From: Cunninghamella blakesleeana
Taxonomy: Eukaryota > Mucoromycota > Mucoromycetes > Mucorales > Cunninghamellaceae
Assembly (NCBI GenBank): GCA_017871115.1
Contig: JAFCIZ010000010.1
Span: 523,001 to 587,000 of the forward strand
Length of the DNA: 64,000 bases
Reading direction: 5' to 3'
The notes below the pieces were generated by a model. That model was not told where the DNA came from. It did not search any database and worked only from the letters and a program-made list of their open reading frames with translations. Made by a program: the position numbers and the translations under genes. Position 1 is the stretch's first letter, and every line of letters begins with the position of its first letter. Positions 25,337-39,068 of this stretch are shown piece after piece.

Positions 25337-26663
25337 ATGGCTTCTGTAACTTGTACTGCACCTGTAAATATCGCTGTAAGTAATACTTGAATATATATAA
25401 AAATAAAAGTTAATAAGAGAGAGAGAGAAAAGTATGGAAATAAAGATCATATGTACTGATGAAGAAAGGGTGTAAACTATATTCATTTTACTGTAGGTCA
25501 TCAAATATTGGGGAAAACGCGATACAGAATTGATCTTACCTACTAATGATTCCTTATCTGTCACCTTATCACAAGATATATTACATTCCAAGACCAGTAT
25601 CAGCTGTTCTCCCGATTTTGATCAAGATCGCTTATGGTTAAATGGAAAAGAAGAAGATATTACCAAAAACAAACGTATGCACAACTGTTTTAGAGAAACC
25701 AGAGCCTTGAGAAAACAATTAGAAGAAAAGGATAGCAGTTTATCACCTTTATCCAGCTATAAAGTTCATGTATGTAGTGAAAACAATTTCCCAACAGCTG
25801 CAGGTTTAGCTTCTTCTGCTTCCGGTTTAGCTGCTTTGGTATACACTTTAGCTCAATTATATCAATTACCTATGGATTTATCTGAATTATCCAAAATCGC
25901 TCGTCAAGGAAGTGGTAGTGCTTGTCGCTCCTTATTTGGAGGATTTGTTGCTTGGGAACAAGGTAAAGAAAAGGATGGATCAGATTCAAAAGCTGTACAA
26001 ATTGCTTCAGAACAACACTGGCCCGAATTGCAAGCTTTGATTTGTGTAGTGTCTGATGCTAAAAAAGGAACTTCTTCTACAGCTGGCATGCAACAAACTA
26101 TTCAATCTAGTACTTTAATGAAGGAACGTATTGAACAAGTAGTACCTCAACGTATGAAGGACATGATTCAAGCTATTCAATCTAAGAACTTTGACCAATT
26201 TGCTGAATTAACTATGCGCGATTCTAATCAATTCCACTCTGTTTGTTTGGACACTTTCCCTCCTATCTTTTATTTAAATGATACTTCTCGCGGTATTATT
26301 CAATTGATTCATGAATACAATAAAGCAAAAGGTGGTTATAAGGCTGCTTATACTTATGATGCTGGACCAAATGCTGTTATTTATGCTCTTGAACAAGATA
26401 TGAAGGAAATCATCCAATTAATCAACCATTATTTCCCTGAAGCTGACTTTACCGATCCTTATGGCTTATTCAAAGACAATCAAGGTCAAGTCACTACTTC
26501 TGAACTTATTTCTTCTAATGAATTTAATGAAAAGGTCATTCCTGTTTACCCTAAAGGTAGCGTCAGCCGTTTATTACATACCAAAGTACATGATGGTCCT
26601 CGTGTTTTACCTCAAAGTGAATCTTTATTAAATGACCAAGGTCTTCCTAAACGATTAGCTTAA
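25337..26663 (+). CDS. Diphosphomevalonate (mevalonate pyrophosphate) decarboxylase
   Basis: Two exons: MASVTCTAPVNIA (25337-about 25375), an intron of about 120 bases, then a single long exon from VIKYWGKRDTELILPTNDSL to the stop at 26663. The family hallmarks are intact: APVNIAVIKYWGKRD at the N-terminus, the GHMP-kinase ATP loop (ENNFPTAAGLASSASGLAAL), ARQGSGSACRSLFGGFVAW, and the C-terminal YDAGPNAVIYAL. Length of about 390 residues is normal. It converts mevalonate 5-diphosphate to isopentenyl diphosphate with ATP, the last step of the mevalonate pathway feeding sterols, quinones and carotenoids. Its codons are less A/T-extreme than those of neighbouring accessory genes, consistent with good expression. 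Confidence 0.97.
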
Positions 26664-26785
26664 ATAGAATGTTTTTTTTTTTTTTGAAAAATAATATTTT
26701 TATGAGAAAAAAAAAAAGATAAAGATAATGTGTTTGGATATATTTTGTTTTTTCGTTTTTTTTAATTTAATTACATAGATACTCT

Positions 26786-26818
<33 letters not shown>

Positions 26819-27057
26819 TTAAATTTTACTCGTTATAATAAAATAATATATATATATATATATATATACAATCAATTTTATTTAATTACATAAACTCCCC
26901 TAATGGTAGTAATAATATATAATCAATTCTATTTTATTTTATATTTTTCACTTTCTTTATAGAATAATGATGTTTTTTTTTTAAAAAAAAAATATTATGT
27001 AGACAGTAGTAGTATGATAATTAAAAGAGGAAAAAATGTGTATATGAAATAATAGAT
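26664..27057. other. Short convergent intergenic region
   Basis: 3' regions of MVD1 and the nucleoside transporter. It contains an (AAT)n run (about 26788-26818), a TA repeat (about 26847-26867) and a T-run joined directly to an A-run (about 26968-26990). Confidence 0.45.
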
Positions 27058-29286
27058 TTAAAAAAGCATACCAACCATGGAAGCACTTACAAAAGTACTA
27101 ATAGCACCGGAAATCATTGCAGATACGGCGGTTCTAGCAATTTCACTGCTTTTATTTGGAGCCATGGCTGTTAATACACCAACTTGGATACCAATACTAC
27201 CTAAATTAGCAAATCCACACAATGCATATGTTGTTACTAATATAGTACGACTTGATAAAGTACCTTCTGGAAGTAATGTGAGCTATGTAAATGATTATTT
27301 TTTAAAAAAATAAAATTGAGAAAGAATAGAGAAAAAAAATTATTTTCATTATTATTATTTTATATTAATATCAGCATCTTTATTTCTTTAAAATATATAT
27401 GTCTTACTTCTCGATAAGCAACAAATTCATTAGCCCAAATCTTTGTAGCAATCAATTGACCCACGGTAACAAGATCTTTTGTATCAGCACCAATCAACCA
27501 GGCAACGGGGACAAGTATATAACCAGTAATCAACTGAAGGGTTAAATTTTCAATCGTAATAAAATTACCAATCCATGTTAACCCAGTATTCACGGCGTAT
27601 AATAAAGCCAATAGTGCAATTAGATTAGCTGCGATGAGTAACACAATTTGAATACCTGTAGCAGCACCTATTATAGTGGTTAATTGATAGAAGGAAAAGT
27701 GAGATTAATCAAATAAAATAACTATAGTATATGTCTATGTATATACATATTAAACGTACCTACACCAGCAGCATGAACAATGCCTTCCAATTTTTCAACA
27801 CTTTTGGGTACTCTTACTTTTCCTTTAGTGAGAGATTCTTCTGTTTCAGGGAATCTATTGGTACATATATACATATATATAGGAAAATCGTGATTATTAA
27901 TATTTTGATTCATTTTTACTTGATACAGTTTAATTTATTTTTATTTCTTTTTTTCTTATTTTTACTCTTTTATTTACCTAAGTTTAGAAATAGCAATACT
28001 ACAGGGAATAGACATGACACAGGAAGTAAGTAGAGCTGTAGGATCTACACCAAGAGAAATATAACCATATAAAACAGAGCTATATAAGATACATCAATAA
28101 ATAAATAAATCTAGAATTAATAAATCTGATATTTTTCCTATTCACTCACCATTATATTTATAACTATATATTCTATGCATATCTTTTTTTATGATATATT
28201 TATTTTAACTCCTTTTACCCTGAAATAGTTGCAAAACCAGAGGTCATAACTTGATGGATTTCTGATTTTGTCAAATGGGGTAAGAAAGGCTTAATTAATA
28301 GAGCATTTTCGGATTGCCCTAAAAAGGGACTAGCAACCGCAACTACAGCTTCACAACCAGATATATTTAACAAGCTGACAAAAATTGTTGCACTTTTTCT
28401 TAATAACCATTGAATTGCACCGAGGTAATACAAGATTTGAACTGTAGCAGCAAAAAAAACGACGGCTGGGAAAACGCTGATGGCGACTAAATTCATAGCT
28501 ACGATTTTTTCACTTAACAAAAACGCAACGGCTTCTTGTGCTTTTTGTAAATACCCTTTACAAAAATTACTTAACCAAGAAAAGATATCACTGCCTACTT
28601 GAGACCGAAATACAAATAAAGCTAATAAAAATTGAATCAAAATGGCTCCAGATACAGTATTTAAATTAACTGCCTTATGATTCTATACATCATTATGAAT
28701 TGAAAATAAAAATATAGAAAAGAGCAGCATAATAGAAAAAGAAAGGTTAATTATTTTAAAAATAAAAATAAAAATAAAGCTCCGCTTTAGTTCCTTTTCC
28801 TCCTCTTCCATTTTCCTTGCTTTTATATTAATACTTTTTTTTTTTTTTTTTTACGTTAGAAGTTGCGAAGGTGCCACCTAAAAAAACAAACAAGCCAAAC
28901 AAAGCAATCAAACGTTGTACACGAGTAGAATCTTTGGTTTCAGGTAAAGAAAAGACTGTGACGACAATGACGACAATAACCAAAGAAGCAAATAAAAAGG
29001 ACCGAATTCGTGGACTAAGGGGACGAAGTGGAGTATATACAAATTGTACCAACTGATTCCATGGTTTGGTAACAATTGAAGTAGGTATAAAACAAAATAA
29101 AACATAAATACTATGCCAGGCATAAATTAATCCTAGAATTAAATTTTCTTGATTATAGCCTTTAGGAACTTGTAAAGCATAAGCAGCAGATATAAATCCA
29201 GTAAATATTAACCACATAATTACCCTTTTGAAAATAAAATAAAGTTTGTTTTTTTTTCTGTCAATAAATATGATATTTTATGAGTA

Positions 29287-29317
<31 letters not shown>

Positions 29318-29604
29318 GAAACCTACAAAAATATTTTTCGATATTTTTGATAAAATAAGCTTAATTTACTTGGTGGTTCATCCTCTTCTTCTTCTTCTTC
29401 ATTATCATATTTTGTTTGATCATAAAGGTTATTATTTTTTTCTTTTTCGTTATCTTGCTTTTTTTCATCATTATAATTATATTCGATAATATCGGCTTTG
29501 GATGTAGTATAATAATCGCCTGCTTCTATTTCTTTTTCATTAAACGTAATTTGATGATTATTTTCATGTTGTTGATGTATCGGTAGCCCTTTTTGTGATT
29601 CCAT
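27058..29604 (-). CDS. Concentrative nucleoside transporter (CNT / SLC28 family)
   Basis: Starts MESQKGLPIHQQHENN at 29604, with a hydrophilic acidic N-terminal region of about 90 residues, and ends SMVGMLF at 27058. Exons join into a polytopic membrane protein. The family motifs are clear: GQSENALLIKPFLPHLT, HQVMTSGFATISG joined to SVLYGYISLGVDPTALL, WANEFVAYRE, and TYALCGFANLGSIGIQVG. These correspond to the CNT core (GQSE, NEFVAY, TYALCGFAN) that binds the nucleoside and the coupled cation (Na+ or H+). The likely role is uptake of nucleosides across the plasma membrane. There are about six or seven exons. Whether the coupling ion is H+ or Na+ cannot be told from sequence alone. It converges with MVD1. 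Confidence 0.92.
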
Positions 29605-30744
29605 TTTTTTTATATATTTTTTTTTATATTTTAAAAAAGAAAAAGAAGTAATTTAATATGATCTTAAAAAAAAAATTATCTATCTTCATATGGAATTGAG
29701 TTTTAAAAAATCGAAAAGTAACCACTCAAAAGACGTGATAATTCGAAAGATTTTGCAATAATAACTTTATTTTTATTGTTCACTTTATATATATGTGTAT
29801 ATATAATAGAATGATCAAATATGTTTATTTATTTATCTATTTATTTTATAAACGAAAAAAAACAACCTTATTTATTTTTTATATAAATATACTGAATGTA
29901 AATAGATAGCTTTAATATTTTTGGTTATTGATCTGAAGGTAAAAAAAAAATCAAAAAATATATATTATATAATCAAAATGACAGGTAGATTATAAAATAC
30001 CTTTAGGCTATATTTTTTTTATTATTCCCACGCCTTTTTATATATTTTTTTTAGAAATTATTGAAGTACAGATTGATTTCTTATATTTTACTTTTTCTCG
30101 ATTTAAAGAAGTGCATTTCTACCAAGGTATGGGAATACTCGGGAAAATAAAATATAATAGTTATTGAATAATTATTACTTTTATCACTATTATTATCATG
30201 ATTATTTTTTTTTTAAAAAAAAAGTTATTAGTCGACTGTCGTTTTTATTATCATTATATATCATATTTTTTAATCCTTCTTTAAATGAAGAAACAAATAT
30301 AAATACATATGGCAGAGTAAGAAAGTAATCATTTAAAAAAAATATTCAATTCCGATTCCTTTTTTGGATATTCTTCGAAGTATGTAAATAATAATTTATT
30401 TTTTCTAACCTTTTTTTTTTTTTTTGCATAATGAACTAGTTGACCTGTCATGTAATCAATCAATTAATACATTATTTTTCTAGCTTTTTTTTTAAAAAAA
30501 AGAAAAAGAAAAAGAAAAGGAGAGTAATAAAAAGAAGGAGAATGATCCTATAATGGCGAAAAAATAATAAGAATAACTAGCCATCGACTCAAAGCAGAAA
30601 TTATATTCCAATTATAAAATTATTTATAACCGGATTCTCCAGCTTTTTTATTTTTTATAAGATGACCAAAATTTTACTATTATTCAAGTCTCTAATTACC
30701 ATTCTCCCTCTTTTACTTTAAATCAAGATTATACATAGGTAATC

Positions 30745-30791
<47 letters not shown>

Positions 30792-31128
30792 CGCCATCCT
30801 CAATTATCTTTTTTCTTTCTCTGAGTTGAAATTCTCCTTAATTTTGACCCGTTTACTGTTTTTTATTCTAAAAAAAGGAATAAAACACCTTTTTATTTCT
30901 ACCTTTCAACTTTTTATAAACGCTTTTTTTTAAAAAACCTTCAAGTTATTCTTCTCCTATTTATCATTTATATACTAAAAAGATTATAAACTAATTTCAG
31001 CCCAAGGGGATTCTTTTTTAAAAAAAAATACGCATTTTTTTTTTTTACAAATAAAAAGATACTTTCTTTTTCATTCTTTTCTTTTTAATTTTCATTTTTT
31101 TTTCTTATAAGTAACCAACCTATCTTTT

Positions 31129-31159
<31 letters not shown>

Positions 31160-31211
31160 TATTTGTTTTAGTATAATATTATCAAATTTATTTTAATTAT
31201 ATAATTGTACG
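29605..31211. promoter_or_regulatory. Divergent intergenic region, CNT / aspartic protease 1
   Basis: About 1.6 kb between two divergent starts, so it should hold both promoters. It contains several T-run/A-run junctions (about 30205-30222, 30486-30499, 31014-31029), a TA repeat (about 30751-30784), pyrimidine-rich tracts (about 31068-31112) and an (ATT)n/(TA)n block just before the protease start. No gene is seen. Confidence 0.4.
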
Positions 31212-32775
31212 ATGTATTCCATTTCTTTTTGTTTTTTATTTCTTTTTTATTATTCCATTATTAATTTGGTTGATGCTTTAGCTATTCCTCCAATTTTACC
31301 AACCAATTTATTACCTTTAATTAGAGCACCTATTAAACAAGCAAAAAAAAAAACTTCTTCATCATCAGCATCGGTGACTAATAGTACTTTTACTTTAAAA
31401 AATACTAAATCAGCGTCATCATCTTCTAATGTTTTACCACTATTTAATGCTGATGCTTTTCTTTATTTAATCGAAATTGGTATTGGTCCAACCCAAAAAT
31501 TTACTGTGGCTATTGATACTGGGAGGTAAAAAGATCGACACGGAGTTTAAAATATACTAAACCTTTTTTCCTCCCTTAAAAAATAAATAACATAGAAACT
31601 GACTTTTTTTATAATTATTTACATAGTTCTGACACTTGGGTTCCTTCTAATAAATGTCCAAAGGAAAAGTGTGATTTAAATAAATATGATTTGGGTACAA
31701 CCAATCAAAATAACAAAATAGAACCCTTTTCTGTTACTTATGGTATGTATATAATATAATAAAAATAAAAATTTATTTTTATATTTTTTTTTTTTTTACG
31801 TATGTATCCTTATCTTTCTTGTTTTCCTCCTATTGATTTTCTTTTTTCTTTATTTTATTAGGATCTGGCACTATTAAGGGTGAATACAGAAAAGAAACCA
31901 TTACCATTGGTAACATTGTAGTCCATGATCAGCAATTTGGAGCAGTCTCTGACGTGAGTGGGTTTAAATTATTACCTGAAAAGGACGAAAATGGTAATGA
32001 CCAACCAAGTTTGGATGGATTATTGGGTTTAGGTTATCCAGGATTGACAGGATCTGACGAAGGGTATGATCCTGTTGTAATCAATATGTATAAACAAAAG
32101 CTTATCCAAGAACCGGTCTTTTCTATTTATTTAAATGAAAGAGATGCTCAAGATTATGCCGGCGAAATCATTTTTGGTGGTGTTGATCAAGATAAATATA
32201 CTGGTTCTATGGGCTATATTTCACTAATCCAAGGTAAAAATAAACAAGGCAAGACTGATTACACACACTGGGCTTTCCGTGGCGATTCCATTTCCACTCA
32301 ATCCAACCAAAAGCATACTTTCAAACCTTCTGATGTTTTAATTTTTGACACCGGTAGTACATTTACTTATTTTTCTAAAAATATCATTGAATCATTAATC
32401 CCAGCCAATTTGAAAAAAGATATCAAATATGACGAATTACAAAAACTCTATTTTTGTAACTGTGGTTTATTACGTGATACCGAAAATTCTTTACAGCTCA
32501 CTTTACCTCAAACGAATTCTCAAACTCCACTTACTATCACCATTCCTGTGGCTAATCTTATTGTAACGGATGGAACCAATGATGCAAACACACAATGTGT
32601 TTTTGGAATGGTGCCGATGGATGAGTCCGAGATTATCGATACTACTTATGGGGGTAGATTATTTGTTTTGGGTGATACCATTTTAAGAAGTCTTTATCTT
32701 GTATTTAATTTTAAAGAGCATACCATTGGGGTTGCTGCTGCCAAAAACGTAGGTGGAACTGTATCAGTGAATTAA
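31212..32775 (+). CDS. Secreted pepsin-like aspartic protease 1 (family A1)
   Basis: Signal peptide (MYSISFCFLFLFYYSIINLVDA) then a Ser/Lys-rich propeptide of about 55 residues. The first active site DTG is split by an intron: VAIDTG-(S)/SDTWVPSNKCP, with ...GGGAG| joined to TTCTGAC. The flap is VTYGSGTIKGEY, with the usual tyrosine. The second active site is IFDTGSTFTYF, and the C-terminal fold includes FVLGDTILRSLYLVFNF. The family motif DGLLGLGYPGL is present. Length of about 420 residues is normal. It probably acts outside the cell or at the wall. No C-terminal GPI-type hydrophobic end is seen (it ends KNVGGTVSVN). It is a tandem paralogue of the gene at 33595, with matching intron positions. 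Confidence 0.93.
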
Positions 32776-33558
32776 ATAAATTAATAATAATAAATGCATT
32801 CGTAATAGTAATAGTAATAGCTAAATAGTTATAATAATAATAATAGATAGATTGTTATACATACTTTTTATTTTATTTTATTTAAATTAATCATAATAAT
32901 AAATAACCAGATTATAATAATATTGAAAATTAAATTTTTCCAGAGTTTACTAAAATGATAATCTATTGTAAATCTCTATCTGTCTTATATGCATATTATT
33001 TTTATTGGAGTTTTAATTATCGATCTCAGCAATTTTGTTATTCTTTTCATTGTTATTTTATTCTATTTTATTTCGGGGAAAGAGAACGTGTTTTAATAGT
33101 TAGAATCCTCCCTAACCAATCAGCTTATGTATATCATTATTGTTATGTTTTTTTTATATCATATAAAAATTATACTAAAAATAATTAGTTTATATTGTAT
33201 ACTTTTCAATCCATTCCATACGTAGAATTCATTTTTATTATTTTGAAATTATTCATTTTATATAGTAAAAAGCGATAAAAATATTAAAATAACAGAAATA
33301 ATAATAACAGTAAAAGGTCAGTTTATAAAAAAAAAAAAACTCCTTTTAAATAAAGTTTTTTTTATGGTGCCTTAAAAAAAAAAAAAGAAAAAAAGAGAGG
33401 AATAGAATAAAGAAATAAAGCTAATATTAGCTGTTATACAGATTATGTTTAATAAGGAGATTGTCCTTCACCTTGGTCTATAACATGTTTTTTGTACGGT
33501 TTTTTTTTTAAAATATATATATATATTTCCATCTTTTTTTCTCTTTTTCCTCTTTTTA

Positions 33559-33589
<31 letters not shown>

Positions 33590-33594
33590 GTAAA
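32776..33594. other. Intergenic between tandem protease genes
   Basis: Terminator of protease 1 and promoter of protease 2. A pure T-run of about 30 bases (about 33559-33588) sits immediately before the second start codon. A 77-codon frame at 32955-33188 is aromatic-rich and shows no domain, so I do not call it. Confidence 0.45.
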
Positions 33595-34002
33595 ATGTAT
33601 TTTCTCCATTCCTTTTATTTATTTCCTTTACTTTATATTATTTTCATTATCGCTGCAACTCTAACCAATGCTTTAATAGTTCCACATAAGTCATCAACAT
33701 ATGCCTCCTCATCGGTTATCAGAGCCTCTTTAATTAAAAAACAACTAGCTTTTAATAAAAAAGAAATTGAAAAAAATAAAATTTATGCTAAAGCAAAACT
33801 ATATAATGACCACGCTTTTGTCTATATTATTCAAATTGGTATTGGAGGTTCATCAATTCAATATTTTACTGTTGCTATTGATACTGGAAGGTAAAAGAAT
33901 AAATAAATTAAAATTAAATGATCTACATTTTTTATACTACGAATTTTTTTTTAAAAATATTGTCAAAGGACTTTTAGCTTTTTCCTTTCCCTTTTTTGCT
34001 TT

Positions 34003-34064
<62 letters not shown>

Positions 34065-35338
34065 GTATAATAATTGATCATAGTGCTGATACCTGGATCC
34101 CTTCTTCTAAATGTCCAAAAGATATATGTCAACTAGCTACTTATGATTCTGATTTATCTGATACTGTGGAATTTTTGGATACGCCTTTTTCTATAGATTA
34201 TGGTAAAAATAAAAATAATAGGAAAAAATTATATATATATATATATTATAGCGCATTATCATTATTATTTCTGAAAAAATTAACTATCATCACCTACCAA
34301 TTCTTTTTCTTTTTTTTTTTTTTTTAATTTTAATATACATGTACTTTAGCTAAGGGTGGTGTGAAAGGAAACTATATCAAGGAAACCGTATTAATAGGAG
34401 GACTTGAAGTGAAACAACAGCAGGTAGGCCTTGCATCTACGTTGGACCATATCAAACTCTTATCATCATCAAAAGAGAAATTTAATGAAACACCAAAATT
34501 AGACGGTTTATTAGGATTAGGATTTCAAGGATTAACAGCAGCTAAAAATCAATACAAGCCAATTGTCATGACCATGTATGAACAACGTTTGATTCAACAA
34601 CCTCTATTTTCCATTTATTTAAATAATAAAGAAGCTACTCATGGTGAGATTCTTTTTGGTGGAATTGATCCTCACCATTATCAAGGCGACCTTATTTATC
34701 TTCCAGTAGTCCCTTTACAAACCATTCGAATGAAGAAAGGTAACCAGCCTATTTATGCTCACTGGGCTCTTCATAGTCAATCCATTTCTATTATCCAATC
34801 ATCTTCTTATTCTTCCTTTAATAATGATAATCAGCAACTGCAGCAATATAAATATTTTTTTCACAAAAAATCTCTTTTTGTTTTTGATACTGGGTCAACT
34901 TATACTTATCTTCCTCGCGATTTGGTTCAATCTATATTAAAAGCCATTTCAAATGATCCTACGCAACCATTAATTTATAATAAACAATTAGGAGCTTATG
35001 AGGTTCATTGTCATCATGATCAATCATCTTCTATTCAACTTGATTTTCCCATACCATTCCATCTTCGTAATAATAAAAATAATAATAGTAATATGAAATC
35101 ATCCTTGGTTTCAGTGGATATCCCCGTTTCTAATCTAATCCTTCCTATTTCTAAGCGTAAATGTATTTTTGGTATTGTTCCTATTGATCAAGATGAACTG
35201 GACCCTGGTTATGATAGTCATATGTATATTATCGGTGATTCTGTTTTAAGAAGTCTTTATCTTGTTTTTGATTTTGGTAAAAAGCAAATTGGGTTGGCTC
35301 CCTCAAAAGCTCAAGGTGCATCAGTTTTTGTAGTATAG
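33595..35338 (+). CDS. Secreted pepsin-like aspartic protease 2 (family A1), altered flap
   Basis: Signal peptide (MYFLHSFYLFPLLYIIFIIA), a basic propeptide, and the first active site VAIDTG-(S)/ADTWIPSSKCP across an intron that contains a long (AAT)n repeat. The flap reads IDYAKGGVKGNY, so the tyrosine is kept but the usual GSG/GTG is replaced. The second site is VFDTGSTYTYLP. An insertion rich in Ser, Asn and Gln (about SSSYSSFNNDNQQLQQYKYF) precedes it. It ends IGDSVLRSLYLVFDFGKKQ and ASVFVV. Both catalytic aspartates are present, so activity is likely, perhaps with changed specificity. It is a paralogue of the upstream protease and clearly diverged. Confidence 0.9.
34009..34063 (+). repeat. 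(AAT)n microsatellite in protease 2 intron
   Basis: About 18 uninterrupted aat units inside the intron that splits the first active-site motif of protease 2. It is likely variable in length between strains. Confidence 0.9.
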
Positions 35339-35524
35339 ATGTATATTCATTTTTTTTTTTTATTTATTTATTTTTTATTTATTTATTTATTTTATTAAAT
35401 GTAAAAGTAGTAAAATAATAGTAATAAAAATAAAAATAAAAAAACAAATAAATAAAATTGGTATTTTCATATAATACTTTTCTATCACTATTTCTTTTCT
35501 ATATACATTGAATGCATTATGAGT

Positions 35525-37923
35525 TCATTTTAGTTTTTTTTCCTTTTCTTCCTCTTTTTCTTGTTCAATGGTGTGAAAAGATCTAATTAATAAATTAAAG
35601 ATAGATCCAAAAAATAAGGCTATAATGGTACAAGTTAAAGTAATCACATTGTAAGGCATACTGAAATCTGGTGTAGGTAAACTAACTAATAATGTATCTG
35701 TATATATTCTAGAGGTCGAGTTGATAGTAAAGACTGCAGAACTACAAGTTGAACAAAATAAGTAAATTTTAATACGTATATATATATGATTAAGGAAAAT
35801 AAATAGGCCCATTGCATGTTATCATCATTATCATCATCATTGTTATTATTATTATTATTACTGCTATTATATTCATTTGATTATTATTCTCTTACCCAAC
35901 ATCAAATCCTCTATTAGCGTCTGGTCGATGTTCTGTATATTTTAAAAAGGTTTTATCGAAATCAATGGTCATAGTGATAATACTTGAAGGTGGAACATTT
36001 AATAAACATTCCAGCATATTAGGTCTTGAACGATCAATTCCAGGTTGATAAAACATGTTTTGTAAAACAGATGATGAATTGTAACCGTTGGATGTCGATA
36101 CTGCTGAGGTAGATGTGATTTGAATATCAAAAGTATGTAAATATAATTTCAAAAACCATGGTATGGTATCTAAGTAAATAACCGATACACTATCTGTTGG
36201 ATGGTCATTATGTAAGGTGATTCTTAATCCACCATGTTCTTGCCCATACCCAGTAAAATACCGATTGGCATATATCATAGGTCGATTAGGTGTAGTAGCT
36301 AAAATAATAATATTAACAAATAATAAATAGTAAATAAAATTGTTCATTTTATTTTTAAACCATCCTATTATTTGTACTATTTAATTTTTACTTACGATAA
36401 TCAAATGCATTTTCATTCCATCTCATACTTATATCCAAAGGTTGATGATTCTCCGCTAATGATATATAAATACATGAACAAAAAAAAAAAAAAAAAATAC
36501 AAAATAAATATTGCATATTTGACATAGAGATACATAAATATTTTGTGTATCTATCTATCTAACTATCCATACAAAAGTATGCTCTCTACCTACCTTTATG
36601 AAGGTCAAAAATAACCAAGGATTCATTAGTAAAAGTTGGCATAGGATTTATTTGAGGAAGATTATATTTATCTAAATGAGATTGATGAACTAATACTTGA
36701 CTTAAAGTTGCCATGGGACAAGCACCAATTAATTGTTTATCAAAGATGCTTGCTAAAGACCAATCTCTACGACTTGTTTCTCTTACTGGATCCATCACTG
36801 ACGTTACGGTTTGTTTTAATTCTAATATGTGCTTTGTACATTCTGAATCACTACATTTAGAGGATGCATGAATAGACATACTGTGAAAATGGGAATTATA
36901 AATTTTATGTGGGTTCAATAATATAGCTAATCCTGTCTTCAATAGAGTAAAAAGAAATGAAAAAGAAATGAAAAGAAAAGGAATATAGATATAAATAAAT
37001 TAGTATATATTTAAATGTTACTAATTACATTAATATCTACACACGTATTTTTATCATTTTTATTTTTAATTCTCACCTTAGATTTACAAGGTAATAACTT
37101 GACCCAAGGTGTTAAGTTTTCTGTACAAACATTTTCATGAGGTAAAGCACCATACCTTAAAGTTCCCGTATTTGTTTGAAAAGATAATCTTGGTTCCGTT
37201 GTTAAGGTATCGTCGATAAAGTTTAATGAAGCACAAAATAATCCTGATAATACATTTGTTAATGACTTCCAGCGCTGATCAACACTATAAACATACACAT
37301 AAATTATTATTGTATAATAATAAATAAAAAATCAACATTTATTTTTTTTTCTCTTTACATATATATAACGTATTCTTTTCGCTCTATTTATCATATATAT
37401 ATATATATATATATATACCACAATAATTTTATTTACTTACTTTGATGTTGATTTCATCCAAGCCCATAATTCTACACCAGTGCCCGAAGAAGAAGAAAGA
37501 GGATTCCCCCACTCATCATAATTCCATCTTCCTTGTGTAAAAACCAAATCTAAAGCATTCACTTGATATTGTTGCAAGACTTGTCCAATCACTTTAGGAA
37601 ATAAACTATAATCCAATACTATCAAAAGAAAAGAAGAATATAGTAAAAGAAGAATTATAAATAATAATATTTAATTGCTATCACTGTTTATATTTCAGTT
37701 TAAATAATAATATATAAAATATTTTACAAGCTGATTCTGTTTGATAATGGTCTTGAAGAGTAGGTGCTTCCATATGAGTGACAAAGTCAAAGTGAGCTAA
37801 GAGCTTTCCATCAGGTAATGGTGTTAACTGTAACTGTTCATTAAAATACTCATTGATGGCTGATCCAGTATGACATAATATTAATAAATAGAAATAAATA
37901 GAATAGGTATATGGTATTTTCAT
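35525..37923 (-). CDS. GPI transamidase subunit GPI16 / PIG-T
   Basis: Starts with a signal peptide ([20 protein letters not shown]) at 37923, followed by [20 protein letters not shown]. Later exons carry [62 protein letters not shown], a [18 protein letters not shown] segment, [36 protein letters not shown] and a C-terminal transmembrane helix ([19 protein letters not shown]) with a short Lys/Glu tail. These match the PIG-T family, including the TGYGQ-RGGL and LPW-LRLYLHT motifs. GPI16 is a luminal ER subunit of the complex that attaches GPI anchors to secreted proteins, and is disulphide-linked to GPI8. About 600 residues over seven exons. It converges with protease 2. Confidence 0.93.
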
Positions 37924-38551
37924 TTATATTTTTTATACGATTATTAAATATTTATAACAGATAAAAAAAAGTGGAAAAAATATTCGCGTTGGCAATAAAT
38001 ATTTTTTACCTTATAACTGATAATTTTAACTTCCGCTTTTTTGGACATGCAATCTAATTGTCTACCTAACTCTTTTATCATGATAAAAATAAAAAAAGTA
38101 TGTTGGTATTTTTATTATCATTAGATTTTTATAATATATTACCAGTAGCACACACACACGCATACACACACACATGTATATATATATATATGTAATATAG
38201 ATGGAAAAAATAGCTATTACTAAAAAATCTCAGTAAGATTTATTTTTCTTTTTTTAAATAAAAATGTCTTCAGGAATGAAAAAAATTATACACATTGTAC
38301 ATAATTTTTTGCATATGAATTGGTGAAAATAATGGCATGAATTAGCATGATAATGAACTGAAAAAAATAAAAATTAAAATAAACAATAATTACAACTTAA
38401 AAAATAAAATAAAGAATAAAAAAAGATTATTAGAAATAGGTGGTTTTTATGCAAACTGTAGTTCGATATTTACCTATAAAAAGATAAAAATGTTGGAGCA
38501 AACTTACGCCATATAAATTTGACATATTTTAAAAATAACATGATAATGATA

Positions 38552-38595
<44 letters not shown>

Positions 38596-39034
38596 GAACA
38601 TAGTGTAAAAAAGATATAGATATTTAGAAATAAATGATATCTATGAGAGTTATAGTTTCATATATACTTATATCCGACAGAAACATTTACAGAATTAAGA
38701 TAACTTAATATAAAGTTGAGATACTCACAAAGTAAAAGTTATTATGGTTATATACAGAACACTTGCAGAAAAAAATTTTTTTTTTATTAATAGATAATAT
38801 AAGCTTTTTTCTATAAAAAAATTACTAGTTTTGTAGAACATGACTGCCAATATGTAAAGTTTTTACGTTAAAGACTAGATACTTACTCTCATAATTTTGA
38901 GGCTGTGTATATTCTATTTTTTTCCTTTTTTCTAAAATTGTGACATAATCTATAGTATTATTTTTTGATGAGATATTAAAAAAATGACAAAATTAATAAA
39001 ATCATCATGTGTCTATCCTTTTTTAGATTGGCAG

Positions 39035-39068
<34 letters not shown>

